Positions 17,664 to 28,210 of a DNA stretch of 64,000 bases are shown here, piece after piece; within the stretch, counting starts at the first letter, position 1; every line of letters starts with the position of its first letter. A program made the translations under genes and the position numbers. The stretch lies in contig NZ_JACDIT010000002.1 of assembly GCF_013839445.1 (NCBI RefSeq), forward strand, positions 124,001 through 188,000, read 5' to 3'. Below the pieces are notes generated by a model. That model was not told the origin of the DNA. It saw only the letters and a list, made by a program, of their open reading frames with translations, and ran no database searches. The DNA is from Chthonobacter albigriseus (GTDB lineage Bacteria; Pseudomonadota; Alphaproteobacteria; Rhizobiales; Pleomorphomonadaceae).

Positions 17664-18464
17664 ATGACCCTCGACGACATTTTCCAGGTGATCGAACGGG
17701 TGGGGGCGGAGGGTCCGCTCGTCCAGAACATCACCAACTACGTGGTGATGAACAACACGGCCAACGCATTGCTCGCCTTCGGCGCCTCGCCGGCCATGGT
17801 ACACGCCGCCGACGAGGTGGAGGACTTCGCGGCGATTTCGTCGGCCGTGGTCATCAACATCGGCACGCTTTCCAGCGAGTGGGTCGCCTCGATGCGGCTC
17901 GCCGCGCTTACGGCCGGGCGACTCGGCAAGCCGTGGGTGCTGGACCCGGTGGGCGCCGGCGCGACGCGCTACCGCACGCGGGCGGCGGCCGACCTGCTGG
18001 CGCTGAAGCCGACGGTGGTGCGCGGCAACGCAAGCGAGGTGCTGGCGATCGCCGGCTTCTCCCCCAGCGGGCCGAAGGGGGTCGACAGCGTCCATGCGGC
18101 GCACGAGGCCGCCGGGCCGGCACGCGCCTTCGCCAGCGCGCACGGGACGGTGGTCGCCGTCACCGGCGCGACGGACGTGGTGACCGACGGAACCCGCACC
18201 GTGCTGATCGAGAGCGGGCATCCGCTGATGGCGCGCGTCACCGGGCTCGGCTGTACGGCGACGGCGCTGGTCGGCGCCTGCCTTGCCGTAGAGGGCGACG
18301 CGGTGCTCGCCACCGCCGCAGCGCTGGCGGCGCTCGGGGCGGCGGGCAAGGCCGCGGCCGAGGTGGCGGGCGGACCAGGCAGCCTGCAGGTGGCGCTGCT
18401 CGACATGCTCTACGGCCTGGACTTCGAGACGCTGAAGACCCACGCGGCGGTGCGGCTCGCCTGA
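17664..18464 (+). CDS. thiM: Hydroxyethylthiazole kinase ThiM
   Basis: 266 residues. The fold is recognised by [49 protein letters not shown] and the C-terminal [12 protein letters not shown] anion-hole/Cys motif. It phosphorylates 4-methyl-5-hydroxyethylthiazole using ATP, salvaging the thiazole half of thiamine. The ATG at 17664 gives the family N-terminus. The stop overlaps the thiE start by one base (TGATG), so a salvage pair is made in fixed ratio. I saw no TPP riboswitch in the 244-base upstream gap. Confidence 0.94.
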   Translation: MTLDDIFQVIERVGAEGPLVQNITNYVVMNNTANALLAFGASPAMVHAADEVEDFAAISSAVVINIGTLSSEWVASMRLAALTAGRLGKPWVLDPVGAGATRYRTRAAADLLALKPTVVRGNASEVLAIAGFSPSGPKGVDSVHAAHEAAGPARAFASAHGTVVAVTGATDVVTDGTRTVLIESGHPLMARVTGLGCTATALVGACLAVEGDAVLATAAALAALGAAGKAAAEVAGGPGSLQVALLDMLYGLDFETLKTHAAVRLA

Positions 18465-19081
18465 TGACCCGGCGGGCGTTCGACCTCTCGCTCTACTTCG
18501 TGACGGACCACCGGCTCGCCCTGCCCCGGCTTCTTGAGGTGACGGCAGCGGCCATCCGCGGCGGCGTGACGCTGGTCCAGCTTCGCAATCCGGATCTCGG
18601 CGGGCGGGACCTGCTCGACCACGCGCTGGCGCTGAAAGCTTTGCTTGCGCCCACCGGCGTGCCCCTGATCGTCAACGACCGGGTGGACGTCGCGCATGCG
18701 GCCGGCGCCGCCGGCGTCCATGTCGGCCAGTCCGACCTGCCGGCCGCCGCGGCGCGCGCGATACTCGGGCCGGAGGCGATCGTGGGGCTCTCGATCACGG
18801 AGGCGGGCCAGTTGGCGGCGGTGGATGCCGACGCTGTCGACTACCTCGGCGTCGGACCGGTGTTCGCCACCGCCACCAAGGGGGACGCCGCCCCGGCGCT
18901 GGGGCTGGCCGGGCTGGCTGCGATCGTTGCGGCCGCGCAGTTGCCCTCGGTCGCGATTGGCGGCATCGACGCGAGCAACGCCGCGGCTGTTCGGGGCACC
19001 GGAGTCGGCGGGCTGTCGGTCGTGAGCGCGATCTCGATGGCGGCTGATGCGGAGGCGGCAGCGCGGGGGTTGAGGGGCTAA
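18464..19081 (+). CDS. thiE: Thiamine phosphate synthase ThiE
   Basis: 205 residues. TIM-barrel landmarks: YFVTDHRLALP, GGVTLVQLRNPDL, PLIVNDRVDVAHAAGAAGVHVG, ITEAGQ and DYLGVGPVFATATKGDAAPALG, the pyrophosphate-binding loop. It joins hydroxymethylpyrimidine diphosphate and thiazole phosphate to form thiamine phosphate. The pattern RNPDL rather than RDKD/REKD at the third strand is a variation from common ThiE proteins. It is translationally coupled to thiM by a one-base overlap; thiD and de novo thi genes are not in this window. Confidence 0.92.
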   Translation: MTRRAFDLSLYFVTDHRLALPRLLEVTAAAIRGGVTLVQLRNPDLGGRDLLDHALALKALLAPTGVPLIVNDRVDVAHAAGAAGVHVGQSDLPAAAARAILGPEAIVGLSITEAGQLAAVDADAVDYLGVGPVFATATKGDAAPALGLAGLAAIVAAAQLPSVAIGGIDASNAAAVRGTGVGGLSVVSAISMAADAEAAARGLRG

Positions 19082-19110
19082 ACTCGATCGAGACCGGGCC
19101 GGAAGCCGTG

Positions 19111-19752
19111 ATGCCACTTCAGAACCGCGTCACACCGTTTGGTGAGTTCGAAGCGACGAGCGCGCGCGGTACTCTCATGGGTAACCGGGGAATTCTCCAT
19201 GACGATCAGCAGCGACTCGGCCGTGCGCGATGGAAACACAAGCATTGGGTTGCTTGCGCCTTGTCATTCAAGGGTCGCAAGCGACCGCTGATGGCACCGC
19301 ACGCCTATACCGAGCTCTTCTTCTGCGACGAAGCGGTGTCGCTCGCTGCTGGGCACCGACCATGCTCCGAATGCAGGAAGGCAAACTACGAACGGTTCGT
19401 CACCGCCTGGCGAAAGGCGAACGGCGATTTGGACGGTCGGACACCACGGGCGGGTGAAATCGACACTGTTTTACACAAGGACAGGCTGACGCCCGAGCGC
19501 CGGAAGGCGACCTCCGAGTCCGCCCTTGGCCTTCTTCCTCCCGGAACCTTCATCGCGCTCCCGGACGAGCCATCATCGGCTTGGCTCGTCGGGGAAGGCG
19601 CCATCCAGGCCTGGTCGCATGCTGGATATGGCGAAGTTCGCATCACGTCCGGAACGGAAATGGTGACGTGCCTCACTCCAGCGAGCACGGTCCGGGCCCT
19701 GGCCGCTGGTTATCGCCCCGCCCTGCATCCTACGGCGCGAGTGATCCGCTGA
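19111..19752 (+). CDS. Conserved hypothetical protein with HRPCSEC motif
   Basis: 213 residues. An N-terminal FGEFEATSARGTLMGNRG and a WKHKHWVACALSFKGRKRPL strand precede FCDEAVSLAAGHRPCSECRKANY (about residues 70-92), in which a Cys-X2-Cys pair and a His could bind metal. This recalls the Cys-rich core of Ada-type zinc modules, but I cannot confirm a family. The C-terminal half has no recognised domain. The ATG at 19111 has GGAAG six bases upstream. The base composition is visibly less GC-rich than the thi genes before it. Its 3' end overlaps the convergent GH25 gene by 23 bases. Confidence 0.7.
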   Translation: MPLQNRVTPFGEFEATSARGTLMGNRGILHDDQQRLGRARWKHKHWVACALSFKGRKRPLMAPHAYTELFFCDEAVSLAAGHRPCSECRKANYERFVTAWRKANGDLDGRTPRAGEIDTVLHKDRLTPERRKATSESALGLLPPGTFIALPDEPSSAWLVGEGAIQAWSHAGYGEVRITSGTEMVTCLTPASTVRALAAGYRPALHPTARVIR

Positions 19753-20470
19753 CGAACGCCTGCCAGTCGGCGCGGGAGCCGTAGAAGACGTTGCGGTCGA
19801 CGTCGCCGCGGATGCCGGCGACGCGGCCGGTGGCGGTGTGCTGCCAGAAGTGCCACTTGCGGGCGCCGTAGCGGACCGTGGGGTGGCCGGCGACGCTGCG
19901 GACCCAGATATGGTAGTCGGAGAAGGCGCCCTGCAGGCGGTCGCGGTGGAAGTCGACGGTGGTGTAGATCACCGGCCGCTTGCCGTAGTGCTTCTCGACG
20001 GCGGTCAGCCAGGTGCGCATGTCGCGGTGGATCGTGTCGCGATCGGGCTGCAGGCGGCAGGTGGGCGACTGGTGGTTCCACTCCATGTCGAGCACGGGCG
20101 GCAGCGCGTCCGGGTCGGCGGGCACGTTGGCAATGAACCAGGCGACCTGATCCTCCACCGGGCGGCAGAAGTAGTAGAAGTGGTAGGCGCCGCGCGCCAG
20201 GCCCGCGGCCTTTGCGGCGGCGAAGTTCTCGTGGAAGCGGTCGTCGACGCGGTCGCCGCCCTCCGTCGCCTTGATCCAGGCGAAGGTCTTTCCCGCGGTG
20301 CGGACAGCCGGCCAGTCAATGGTCTCCTGGTACTTGGAGACGTCGATGCCCTGGACGGGAAAAGCCTCCGGACCCGACGATTCGAACTCCAGCGCCGAGC
20401 AGCCGGCGAGGACCGCCAACCCTGCGAGCGCCGCGCATCCGAGCAGCCAGCGGCGGGTGGCGGCGATCAT
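19730..20470 (-). CDS. Glycoside hydrolase 25 (lysozyme) lipoprotein
   Basis: 246 residues. A lipoprotein signal (LAGLAVLAGC, lipid-attachment Cys near residue 24) is followed by a GH25 catalytic barrel: QGIDVSKYQETIDWPAV, FAWIKATEGG, RGAYHFYYF, VLDMEWNHQ (candidate catalytic Asp and Glu) and a terminal WHFWQHTATGRVAGIRGDVDR, all standard for muramidases that cut peptidoglycan. It would be attached to a membrane facing the periplasm. The ATG at 20470 overlaps the mgtE stop by four bases (ATGA), so the two genes are cotranscribed, an unusual partnership. Confidence 0.9.
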   Translation of the reverse strand: MIAATRRWLLGCAALAGLAVLAGCSALEFESSGPEAFPVQGIDVSKYQETIDWPAVRTAGKTFAWIKATEGGDRVDDRFHENFAAAKAAGLARGAYHFYYFCRPVEDQVAWFIANVPADPDALPPVLDMEWNHQSPTCRLQPDRDTIHRDMRTWLTAVEKHYGKRPVIYTTVDFHRDRLQGAFSDYHIWVRSVAGHPTVRYGARKWHFWQHTATGRVAGIRGDVDRNVFYGSRADWQAFVSGSLAP

Positions 20471-21879
20471 TTCATCAGGATCCATGTGGCGAGACCCAGG
20501 AAAGCGAAGAAGCCGACGGTGTCGGTAACCATGGTCACGAAAACGCCGGAGGCGACGGCGGGATCCACGTCGAAGCGGTCGAGAGCGAGCGGGATCAGGA
20601 TGCCGGCGAGCGCGGCGGCCAGAAGATTGATGATGAGCGCGCTGCCCATCACGGCCCCCAACATGGGATCCTGGAACCAGAGCGCGGCGACGAGGCCGAC
20701 GATGACGGCGAAGCTCGCGCCATTGAGGAGGCCGACCAGCACCTCGCGGCCGATGATCCGCCAGGCGTTGTTGCTGTCGAGGTCGCGGGTGGCGATGGCG
20801 CGGACGGCCACCGTCATGGTCTGCGTGCCGGCGTTGCCACCCATGGAGGCGACGATCGGCATTAGCACGGCGAGCGCCACCATCTGTTCGATGCTTGCGC
20901 CGAAGATGCCGATGATCGACGAGGCGAGCATCGCGGTGCCGAGGTTCACCACCAGCCAGAGCCAGCGGGTGCGGACGGCGTAGAGCACGCTGTCGGAAAT
21001 CTCCTCGTCGCCGACGCCGGCCATGGCGCGGATGTCCTCCTCGGCCTCGGCCTGGATGACGTCGAGGATGTCGTCGACGGTGATGACGCCGACCAGCCGC
21101 TCGCCCTCGTCGACAACGGCCGCCGAGATGAGGTTGTAGCGCTCGAACAGCCGTGCGACCTCCTCCTGGTCCTCCGTGGCGGAGACCAGGTGGCGGTTCT
21201 CGTGCATGATCTCGTTGATGCGCGTCGGACGGGCGGCGCGCAGGATCCGGTTCAGCGACACCGATCCGAGCAGGCGGAAGCCGGGGTCGATGACGTAGAT
21301 CTCGAAGAACTCTTCCGGCAGGTCGTCCTGGTCGCGCAGGTAGTCGATAGTCTGGCCCACGGTCCAGAAGGGCGGGACGGCGATGAAATCCGTCTGCATC
21401 CGCCGGCCGGCGGTCTCCTCCGGGTAGTCCAGGCTGCGCTGCAGGGCGAGCCGGTCCGGAAAGGGGAGCTGCGAAAGAATCTCGGCTTTGTCGGCCTCGT
21501 CCAGATCCTCCAGCAGGTAGACGGCGTCGTCGGAGTCCATCTCGCGGACGCCTTCCACGACGGTCGCGGTGGGCAGTTCCTCCAGGATCTGGACGCGGAT
21601 GGTCTCGTCGACCTCGGTCAGCGCGGTGAAGTCGAACTCGGCGCCGAAGAGGCGCACGAAGGGCGCGCGGTCCTCCGCATGCATCGCCTCGATGAGGTCG
21701 CCCATGTCGGATTCGTGGAGGTCGCCGGCGAGCGCACGCACGCGGTCGGCGTCACCGGCCTCGACGGCTTCGGTGACGGCGGCGACAAAGTCGTAGGAGA
21801 GGTCGCCATCCTCGTCGCGAAGAGGCGGCGCCGCGGGCTCGACGTTGTCATCGGGCGCGATGGGCTCGTTGTCGGCCAT
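20467..21879 (-). CDS. mgtE: Magnesium channel/transporter MgtE
   Basis: 470 residues in the standard order: N domain of helical repeats (DSDDAVYLLEDLDEADKAEI and neighbours), a CBS pair around residues 150-270 (LVSATEDQEEVARLFERYN, VVDEGERLVGVITVDDILD), a connecting helix and five membrane segments with PIVASMGGNAGTQTMT, the conserved pore-lining region. It imports Mg2+ and is gated by the N and CBS domains sensing cytosolic Mg2+. The 240-base upstream region shows no M-box. The GH25 lysozyme gene follows with an ATGA overlap. Confidence 0.95.
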   Translation of the reverse strand: MADNEPIAPDDNVEPAAPPLRDEDGDLSYDFVAAVTEAVEAGDADRVRALAGDLHESDMGDLIEAMHAEDRAPFVRLFGAEFDFTALTEVDETIRVQILEELPTATVVEGVREMDSDDAVYLLEDLDEADKAEILSQLPFPDRLALQRSLDYPEETAGRRMQTDFIAVPPFWTVGQTIDYLRDQDDLPEEFFEIYVIDPGFRLLGSVSLNRILRAARPTRINEIMHENRHLVSATEDQEEVARLFERYNLISAAVVDEGERLVGVITVDDILDVIQAEAEEDIRAMAGVGDEEISDSVLYAVRTRWLWLVVNLGTAMLASSIIGIFGASIEQMVALAVLMPIVASMGGNAGTQTMTVAVRAIATRDLDSNNAWRIIGREVLVGLLNGASFAVIVGLVAALWFQDPMLGAVMGSALIINLLAAALAGILIPLALDRFDVDPAVASGVFVTMVTDTVGFFAFLGLATWILMK

Positions 21880-22063
21880 GGCGTCTCCCGCGGTTCCAGA
21901 GAGGCTGCTGCGGCGAGAGCTTTAGCCCGTCGATAGCGTTCGGACCAATGGTTTTTTCAGCGCAGCAAAGGTTTGCCGGATGGTATGTCACCGCATTGTT
22001 TCAGCCGTGCGAAGGCAGCCCGGCCGCGCCGCAGCGCGGTCACGTCCTCCGGCCGGCGGGCAC

Positions 22064-22087
22064 AAAAAAACCCCGGACCAGCCGGGG
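22064..22087 (-). terminator. Intrinsic terminator of the tRNA-Leu gene
   Basis: Read on the minus strand, a CCCCGG/CCGGGG stem (22071-22076 with 22082-22087, five-base loop) is followed directly by seven T (complement of the A-run at 22064-22070). It lies 31 bases past the tRNA end and is a textbook intrinsic terminator. Confidence 0.85.
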
Positions 22088-22118
22088 CTCTTTGCCTTGG
22101 CTCCAAGGAGCCGACGAA

Positions 22119-22203
22119 TGGTGCGGTCGAGAAGACTCGAACTTCCACGGGTTGCCCCACAGCGACCTCAACGCTGCGCGTCTACCAATTCCGCCACGAC
22201 CGC
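22119..22203 (-). tRNA. tRNA-Leu (anticodon GAG)
   Basis: 85 nucleotides including an encoded CCA. On the minus strand the acceptor arms GCGGTCG and CGACCGC pair perfectly. The D-arm includes TGGTAGACGCG, the anticodon GAG lies at 22169-22167 in the TTGAGGT loop, a long variable arm marks a class II tRNA, and the T-arm contains GTTCGAGTC. It decodes CUC/CUU. A terminator follows; the gene is single. Confidence 0.97.
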
Positions 22204-22297
22204 AATTCGTGGATGGTGCCGCCGCCTCCGCGTCGGCGCCGGCTTACTAGCAAACCCCTTCCCCCCGCACAAGGGGGTTTAGGCTGCCATCCCCCGG

Positions 22298-22564
22298 TCA
22301 GAACTTCTTGACGTTCGGCGCGATGCGCGCAGCCGGATTGCGGAACAGCACCTCGGTGATGGAGATGCCGATCTTCTCGCCGTTCAGCACCACCTGCCCG
22401 CGCGCCACGGGGATGTCGTTGGCGAGGATCTCCACGTCCTCGTCGGCCTGGGTGTCGAGTTCGATGACGGCGCCGCGGCCCATGCGCAGCAGCTGGTGGA
22501 TGGGCATGCTCTGGCCGCCGAGAACAACCGATATCTCGACGTGGATCTTCTCGAAGGTCGACAT
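22298..22564 (-). CDS. fliN: FliN-type flagellar motor switch protein, orphan gene
   Basis: 88 residues, only the SpoA/FliMN-C domain: VEISVVLGGQSMPIHQLLRM, GAVIELDT, DVEILANDIPVARGQVVLN and IGISITEVLF. FliN forms the C-ring of the flagellar switch complex with FliM and FliG. The protein lacks the usual N-terminal extension of about 40 residues, which is seen in some other rhizobial copies. No other flagellar gene is in the window. A CtrA-like site lies about 106-121 bases upstream. It is in the same direction as the tRNA but probably transcribed separately. Confidence 0.88.
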   Translation of the reverse strand: MSTFEKIHVEISVVLGGQSMPIHQLLRMGRGAVIELDTQADEDVEILANDIPVARGQVVLNGEKIGISITEVLFRNPAARIAPNVKKF

Positions 22565-22669
22565 CGCGTCCGATCAAGCTGAAGACAGACGTGGCAAAGA
22601 ATCATGCCCCGGAAAGGCCGCCCGCAAGATGCCGGAACCAGCCTCGGCGGCATGATCCCGGCGTTATGG

Positions 22670-22685
22670 TTAGCAAAGGGTTAAC
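22670..22685. promoter_or_regulatory. CtrA-like binding site upstream of fliN
   Basis: TTAG-N7-TTAAC differs by one base from the CtrA consensus TTAA-N7-TTAAC. CtrA controls cell-cycle and flagellar genes in alphaproteobacteria. The site lies in the 249-base divergent gap between fliN and lipB, so it could serve either gene; fliN is the likelier target. Confidence 0.45.
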
Positions 22686-22813
22686 GACGAACGATCGCCG
22701 CATGCGGACGGCCGGTTCGACGCCGATCCGTCTCCGCTCCCCCATCGACGAAGCGCCGGAATGGGCGTATCCGGTTGCCCGACCGATCATACCTGTCCAG
22801 GATTCCGGCGACG

Positions 22814-23518
22814 ATGACCAGCCAGCGCGATGCGCTCGACACGCGGTTCCTTCCGTTCGCTGGGTCCGCCCCCGTGGAGTGGGTGGTGGAGCCGGACCTG
22901 ACGGACTATGCGGCCGCCGTCGCGGAGATGGACGCGCGTGTGGCGGCGATCGCGGACGGCCAGGCACCGGAGCGGGTGTGGCTGGTGGAGCACCCTCCCC
23001 TCTACACGGCGGGCACCAGCGCCGATCCGGCCGACCTCATCGAGCCGGACCGCTTTCCGGTGTTCGCAACCGGGCGCGGCGGCCAGTACACCTACCACGG
23101 GCCCGGCCAGCGGGTGGCCTATGTGATGCTGGACCTGAAACGCCGGCGGCAGGACGTGCGGGCTTTCGTGGCGGCGCTGGAGGCCTGGATCATCGCCACA
23201 CTGGGCGCGTTCAACGTGCGTGGCGAACGGCGGGAGGACCGGGTCGGTGTCTGGGTGCGGCGGCCGGACCGCGGCATCGGGGCGGAGGACAAGATCGCCG
23301 CCATCGGCATCCGCGTCCGCCGCTGGGTGACGTTCCACGGCATCAGCCTCAACGTGGAGCCGGACCTCTCGCACTTTTCAGGCATCGTGCCCTGCGGGGT
23401 GACGGAGCACGGCGTCACCAGCCTCGTCGACCTCGGCCTGCCCGTCACCATGGAAGACGCCGACGTGGCCCTCCGGCGGGCGTTCGAGGGGGTGTTCGGG
23501 GCAACGGTGAACGGGTGA
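22814..23518 (+). CDS. lipB: Octanoyltransferase LipB
   Basis: 234 residues. Landmarks are [31 protein letters not shown], the catalytic Lys in [19 protein letters not shown] and the catalytic Cys in GIVPCGV. LipB moves octanoyl groups from acyl-carrier protein onto lipoyl domains of enzymes such as pyruvate dehydrogenase. The ATG at 22814 gives the family N-terminus; the upstream open frame has no ribosome site. Its promoter region is shared with the divergent fliN gene. Confidence 0.95.
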   Translation: MTSQRDALDTRFLPFAGSAPVEWVVEPDLTDYAAAVAEMDARVAAIADGQAPERVWLVEHPPLYTAGTSADPADLIEPDRFPVFATGRGGQYTYHGPGQRVAYVMLDLKRRRQDVRAFVAALEAWIIATLGAFNVRGERREDRVGVWVRRPDRGIGAEDKIAAIGIRVRRWVTFHGISLNVEPDLSHFSGIVPCGVTEHGVTSLVDLGLPVTMEDADVALRRAFEGVFGATVNG

Positions 23519-23582
23519 GTCGTCCGCGAACCGACGAGGTCGCGTTGACAGAAGGCTGCGTCTCCCTGATCGTCTACCGGCC

Positions 23583-23795
23583 ATGAGCGACGACAAGATC
23601 AAAGGCCCCGCGTCCTACTTTCCTTCCATCGAGAAGAAATACGGGCGCCCGATTTCCCATTGGAAGGCGTTGGTGCGTGCAGCGCTCCCCGCCAAGCACA
23701 TGGAACTTGTCGCGCTTCTGAAGGACCAGCATGGGATGGGGCACGGCCACGCCAATGCGATCGTCGCTCATACGCTTGCCGAAGACGGTTGTTGA
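23583..23795 (+). CDS. DUF4287 small protein
   Basis: 70 residues. GPASYFPSIEKKYGRPISHW, HMELVALLKDQHGMGHGHAN and AIVAHTL match DUF4287, a small family of unknown role, often annotated near DUF5655-type proteins. It is 64 bases after lipB on the same strand and may be cotranscribed. No signal or membrane segment. Confidence 0.85.
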   Translation: MSDDKIKGPASYFPSIEKKYGRPISHWKALVRAALPAKHMELVALLKDQHGMGHGHANAIVAHTLAEDGC

Positions 23796-23850
23796 GCCGG
23801 ATCTGTCCAGGACCGATCGATTGCGGATCCGTCTCAGGCCGGGTCGCTTC

Positions 23851-24147
23851 CTAGACCGTCGGGCGAACCTCGAAGGGACCGGTCGGCATCTCCGGTTCGG
23901 CCACGATCTCGATCTCCTTGACGCGCGCCGCAGCCGGGCCCGAGCGGCAGGCCGCCAGCATGGCGTCGACGGCCTCCGCGGACCCGCCGAACACCGCCTC
24001 GACCGCGCCAGACCGCCGGTTGCGCACCCAGCCGGATAGGCCGAGTTGTCGCGCCTTCCACTCGGTCCAGGCACGATAGCCGACCCCCTGAACGCGCCCC
24101 GAGATCAAAACGTGGAGGGTTGACTCCTGGGCATTTTTATCGATCAT
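23851..24147 (-). CDS. Acylphosphatase
   Basis: 98 residues. The signature [20 protein letters not shown] carries the catalytic Arg and the phosphate loop, and [17 protein letters not shown] holds the catalytic Asn. It hydrolyses acyl phosphates such as acetyl phosphate or 1,3-bisphosphoglycerate in the cytoplasm. The ATG at 24147 has AGCGGA upstream; a longer frame would fuse an unrelated leader. Single gene, divergent from the unknown pair starting at 24187, with a gap of only 39 bases. Confidence 0.92.
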   Translation of the reverse strand: MIDKNAQESTLHVLISGRVQGVGYRAWTEWKARQLGLSGWVRNRRSGAVEAVFGGSAEAVDAMLAACRSGPAAARVKEIEIVAEPEMPTGPFEVRPTV

Positions 24148-24186
24148 TTCCGCTATCTCTGATTTTTTATCGTCGGCACTACAGTC

Positions 24187-24870
24187 ATGTTCATAGTGGC
24201 GCAGCCGGATCTTTTCTCTTCGATTGCGGAGAGAGGGATGGGGTATCATCTCGCCTACAATCCCAGAAATCCAGGCGTCCCCCACATCGTCTGCAATCAT
24301 GTTCTGGCCTTGAGCATGATCGAGCTTGCTCGGGTTCTGGCGGGCGATACCGAACTCATCGGCGAGATACGTCAGTCGATCAGGCGCGATGACGACGGAT
24401 CGGCTCAGCAACTCGCGGAGGCTGCGTTTCTACCGCTGACGAACGTCGACACGGCTGCAGAGTTGGAAAGCGGGGCATTGCGGCGCAATGCGGTTCTGGC
24501 GCACGGACGCGTGCACGGATCTCCGAGTTTCTCCCGCACGACGGCAGCGAGCCATAGTTTCGTCAGGTACAGCATGTACCGGAACGACCGCCGCCTCTCG
24601 CCGTTCGGCTTTATTGCCGGGACCTATGCGACCACGATCGCCGACGCGCAGATGGTCACCTGCGCATTCGCGGCGGTGGGCCGTTACGCCCTGCCGTCGA
24701 TCGCACCACCAGTTCATGTTTTTGTAGATACTGCTCCGGCAAACTTGGCGCTGCAGGTCGGAACCGTCGCCCCCGCGAACGGGCAGGCCGGCGGCGGTAC
24801 AGAAGTGTTGTTTCCCACAGGTACCGGTTCAGGTAGATTGCCCAGTCATCATATGGTCGACGAGTTCTAG
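24187..24870 (+). CDS. Hypothetical protein, first gene of an unknown two-gene cassette
   Basis: 227 residues, family not recognised. The N-terminus contains [20 protein letters not shown]. The middle ([40 protein letters not shown]) looks helical, and the last 60 residues contain glycine-rich stretches with no clear domain. No signal peptide. Sampled 60-base lines are about 53-58% GC, well below neighbouring genes, which hints at acquisition. The stop TAG is followed at once by the ATG of the 70-residue gene, so the two are an operon. Both proteins share a GMGYxL motif near the N-terminus. Confidence 0.6.
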   Translation: MFIVAQPDLFSSIAERGMGYHLAYNPRNPGVPHIVCNHVLALSMIELARVLAGDTELIGEIRQSIRRDDDGSAQQLAEAAFLPLTNVDTAAELESGALRRNAVLAHGRVHGSPSFSRTTAASHSFVRYSMYRNDRRLSPFGFIAGTYATTIADAQMVTCAFAAVGRYALPSIAPPVHVFVDTAPANLALQVGTVAPANGQAGGGTEVLFPTGTGSGRLPSHHMVDEF

Positions 24871-25083
24871 ATGGCCGTTCAGCTCCCCGACCCGCTCGTG
24901 CGCAAACTAATCGCCCTTCCGGAAACCGGAATGGGTTATCAGCTTGTCGATCTGAGCCTCGCCGATGGTCGAGTGGTCAGGCGCGTCCAGGTGCTGAACT
25001 CGGAACTGGCGCTGATCCCGGACGACTTCGGGACGGTCGATCCCGCTTCCGTCCGGGACGTGAGCCTTTCGCCCCGCCAGTAG
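24871..25083 (+). CDS. Hypothetical small protein, second gene of the cassette
   Basis: 70 residues, function unknown. The sequence PDPLVRKLIALPETGMGYQL, then VDLSLADGRVVRRVQVLNSE, suggests a helix followed by two or three beta strands. The ETGMGYQ segment resembles the ERGMGYHL segment of the partner protein encoded directly upstream with no intergenic base. Similar short ETGMGYQ proteins occur in other proteobacteria as far as I recall, but I know of no assigned role. Its stop lies one base from the convergent pccA stop. Confidence 0.65.
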   Translation: MAVQLPDPLVRKLIALPETGMGYQLVDLSLADGRVVRRVQVLNSELALIPDDFGTVDPASVRDVSLSPRQ

Positions 25084-25084
25084 C

Positions 25085-27094
<2,010 letters not shown>

Positions 27095-27278
27095 CTGGGA
27101 CAGCCCACCCTGGTACGTTTCGCCGGTCTGGTCCGTCTTCTTAGGCAAGGACAGTCACCGTCACAACTCAGCCCTTGGACTGATAGGCGGGGGAGATTGC
27201 CGCAGGGGGCAGGCCGCGGCGGCCGCGTGATGAGCCGCGCGGATCGGGGAACGGGCGGAGGACGGCACGGAACCGACG

Positions 27279-28022
27279 TCAGAGGATGACGACGGAGGCC
27301 TGCTGATGCATCGGGACGTAGCCGAGATACCGGTACTTCAGGCCCGTGCTGGCGATGAACTCCTGGAACATCTTGTACTCGTGGCGGCGCCAGCCGACGT
27401 AGTTGAAGTACTCGTCGAAAACGATGACCGTGCCGGGGACGATCCGGTCGCGGCAAGCGTCGAAGATCGTCTTGGTCGAGGCGTAGAGGTCGCAGTCGAC
27501 GTGGAGGACCGAGATCGGCTGCGGATGCCGGTCGAGGAAATCCGGCAGCGTCTTGTTGAACCAGCCGACCACCAGTTCCACGTTGGGCGCCACCTGCGGC
27601 AGGGCGGTCTTGAAGGCGCCCTTGCGGTAGTCCGGGCGCCAATCTTCCGGAAGGCCCTCGAAGCTGTCGAAACCGAACACCGGCTCGTCGGTAAGCGAAG
27701 CCATGTGGTTGATCGTCTTGCCGGAGAAGACGCCGAACTCCAGGATCATCCCGCCGCTTCGGCGGCGCTGCATGGCGTCGGTCAGGATGTCGAGCGTGGA
27801 CTGGAATTCGCGCGCGCCGGCCATTTCGGCAACGGCGTAGTTGACGGAATCGACCGCGGCCGCGAGCCGGGCGACCCGCCGCAGGTCGGCGCCATCGTTG
27901 GGAGAGCCGAAAAGGCCGAACATTTCGACGATGGCGGCTCGCACGAGACCGGCGACCTCGTCCTTGCGGACGTAGTCGCGATACAGGTCGTGATCGGATT
28001 CAGCCCGTTGCGAGTTCTGCAT
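27279..28022 (-). CDS. TylF-like SAM-dependent methyltransferase
   Basis: 247 residues. The SAM site is in LEFGVFSGKTINHMASLT, followed by FGFDSFEGLPEDWRPDY, LVVGWFNKTLPDFL, LHVDCDLYASTKTIFDAC and VIVFDEYFNYVGWRRHEY, the Asp/Glu metal-binding layout of TylF/macrocin-type O-methyltransferases. The substrate is unknown; homologues methylate sugars in antibiotics or surface glycans. The ATG at 28022 has GGAGG upstream; an ATG at 28163 would add 47 residues. It is divergent from the transglycosylase gene, with no biosynthetic cluster nearby. Confidence 0.85.
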   Translation of the reverse strand: MQNSQRAESDHDLYRDYVRKDEVAGLVRAAIVEMFGLFGSPNDGADLRRVARLAAAVDSVNYAVAEMAGAREFQSTLDILTDAMQRRRSGGMILEFGVFSGKTINHMASLTDEPVFGFDSFEGLPEDWRPDYRKGAFKTALPQVAPNVELVVGWFNKTLPDFLDRHPQPISVLHVDCDLYASTKTIFDACRDRIVPGTVIVFDEYFNYVGWRRHEYKMFQEFIASTGLKYRYLGYVPMHQQASVVIL

Positions 28023-28210
28023 TCCGCCCTCCGCCCGCCGCACGGTGTCGCGCCGGCATGGGGCAATCTCCGATTTCTTCGCGTGATTCGCCACCGAAGA
28101 GCGCGCCGCGGCGGTCGGGCGGCCGAACAGGTTATCCGAGGTCCCCTGGTCTACGGCCGCCATTCGATCACTCTCGCGCAGGCCGGAGCCGTTGGCATAT
28201 GGTGGCCGGC

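Noticed and set aside
21880-22060. M-box Mg2+ riboswitch ahead of mgtE
   Set aside because: No matching conserved helices in the short upstream region.
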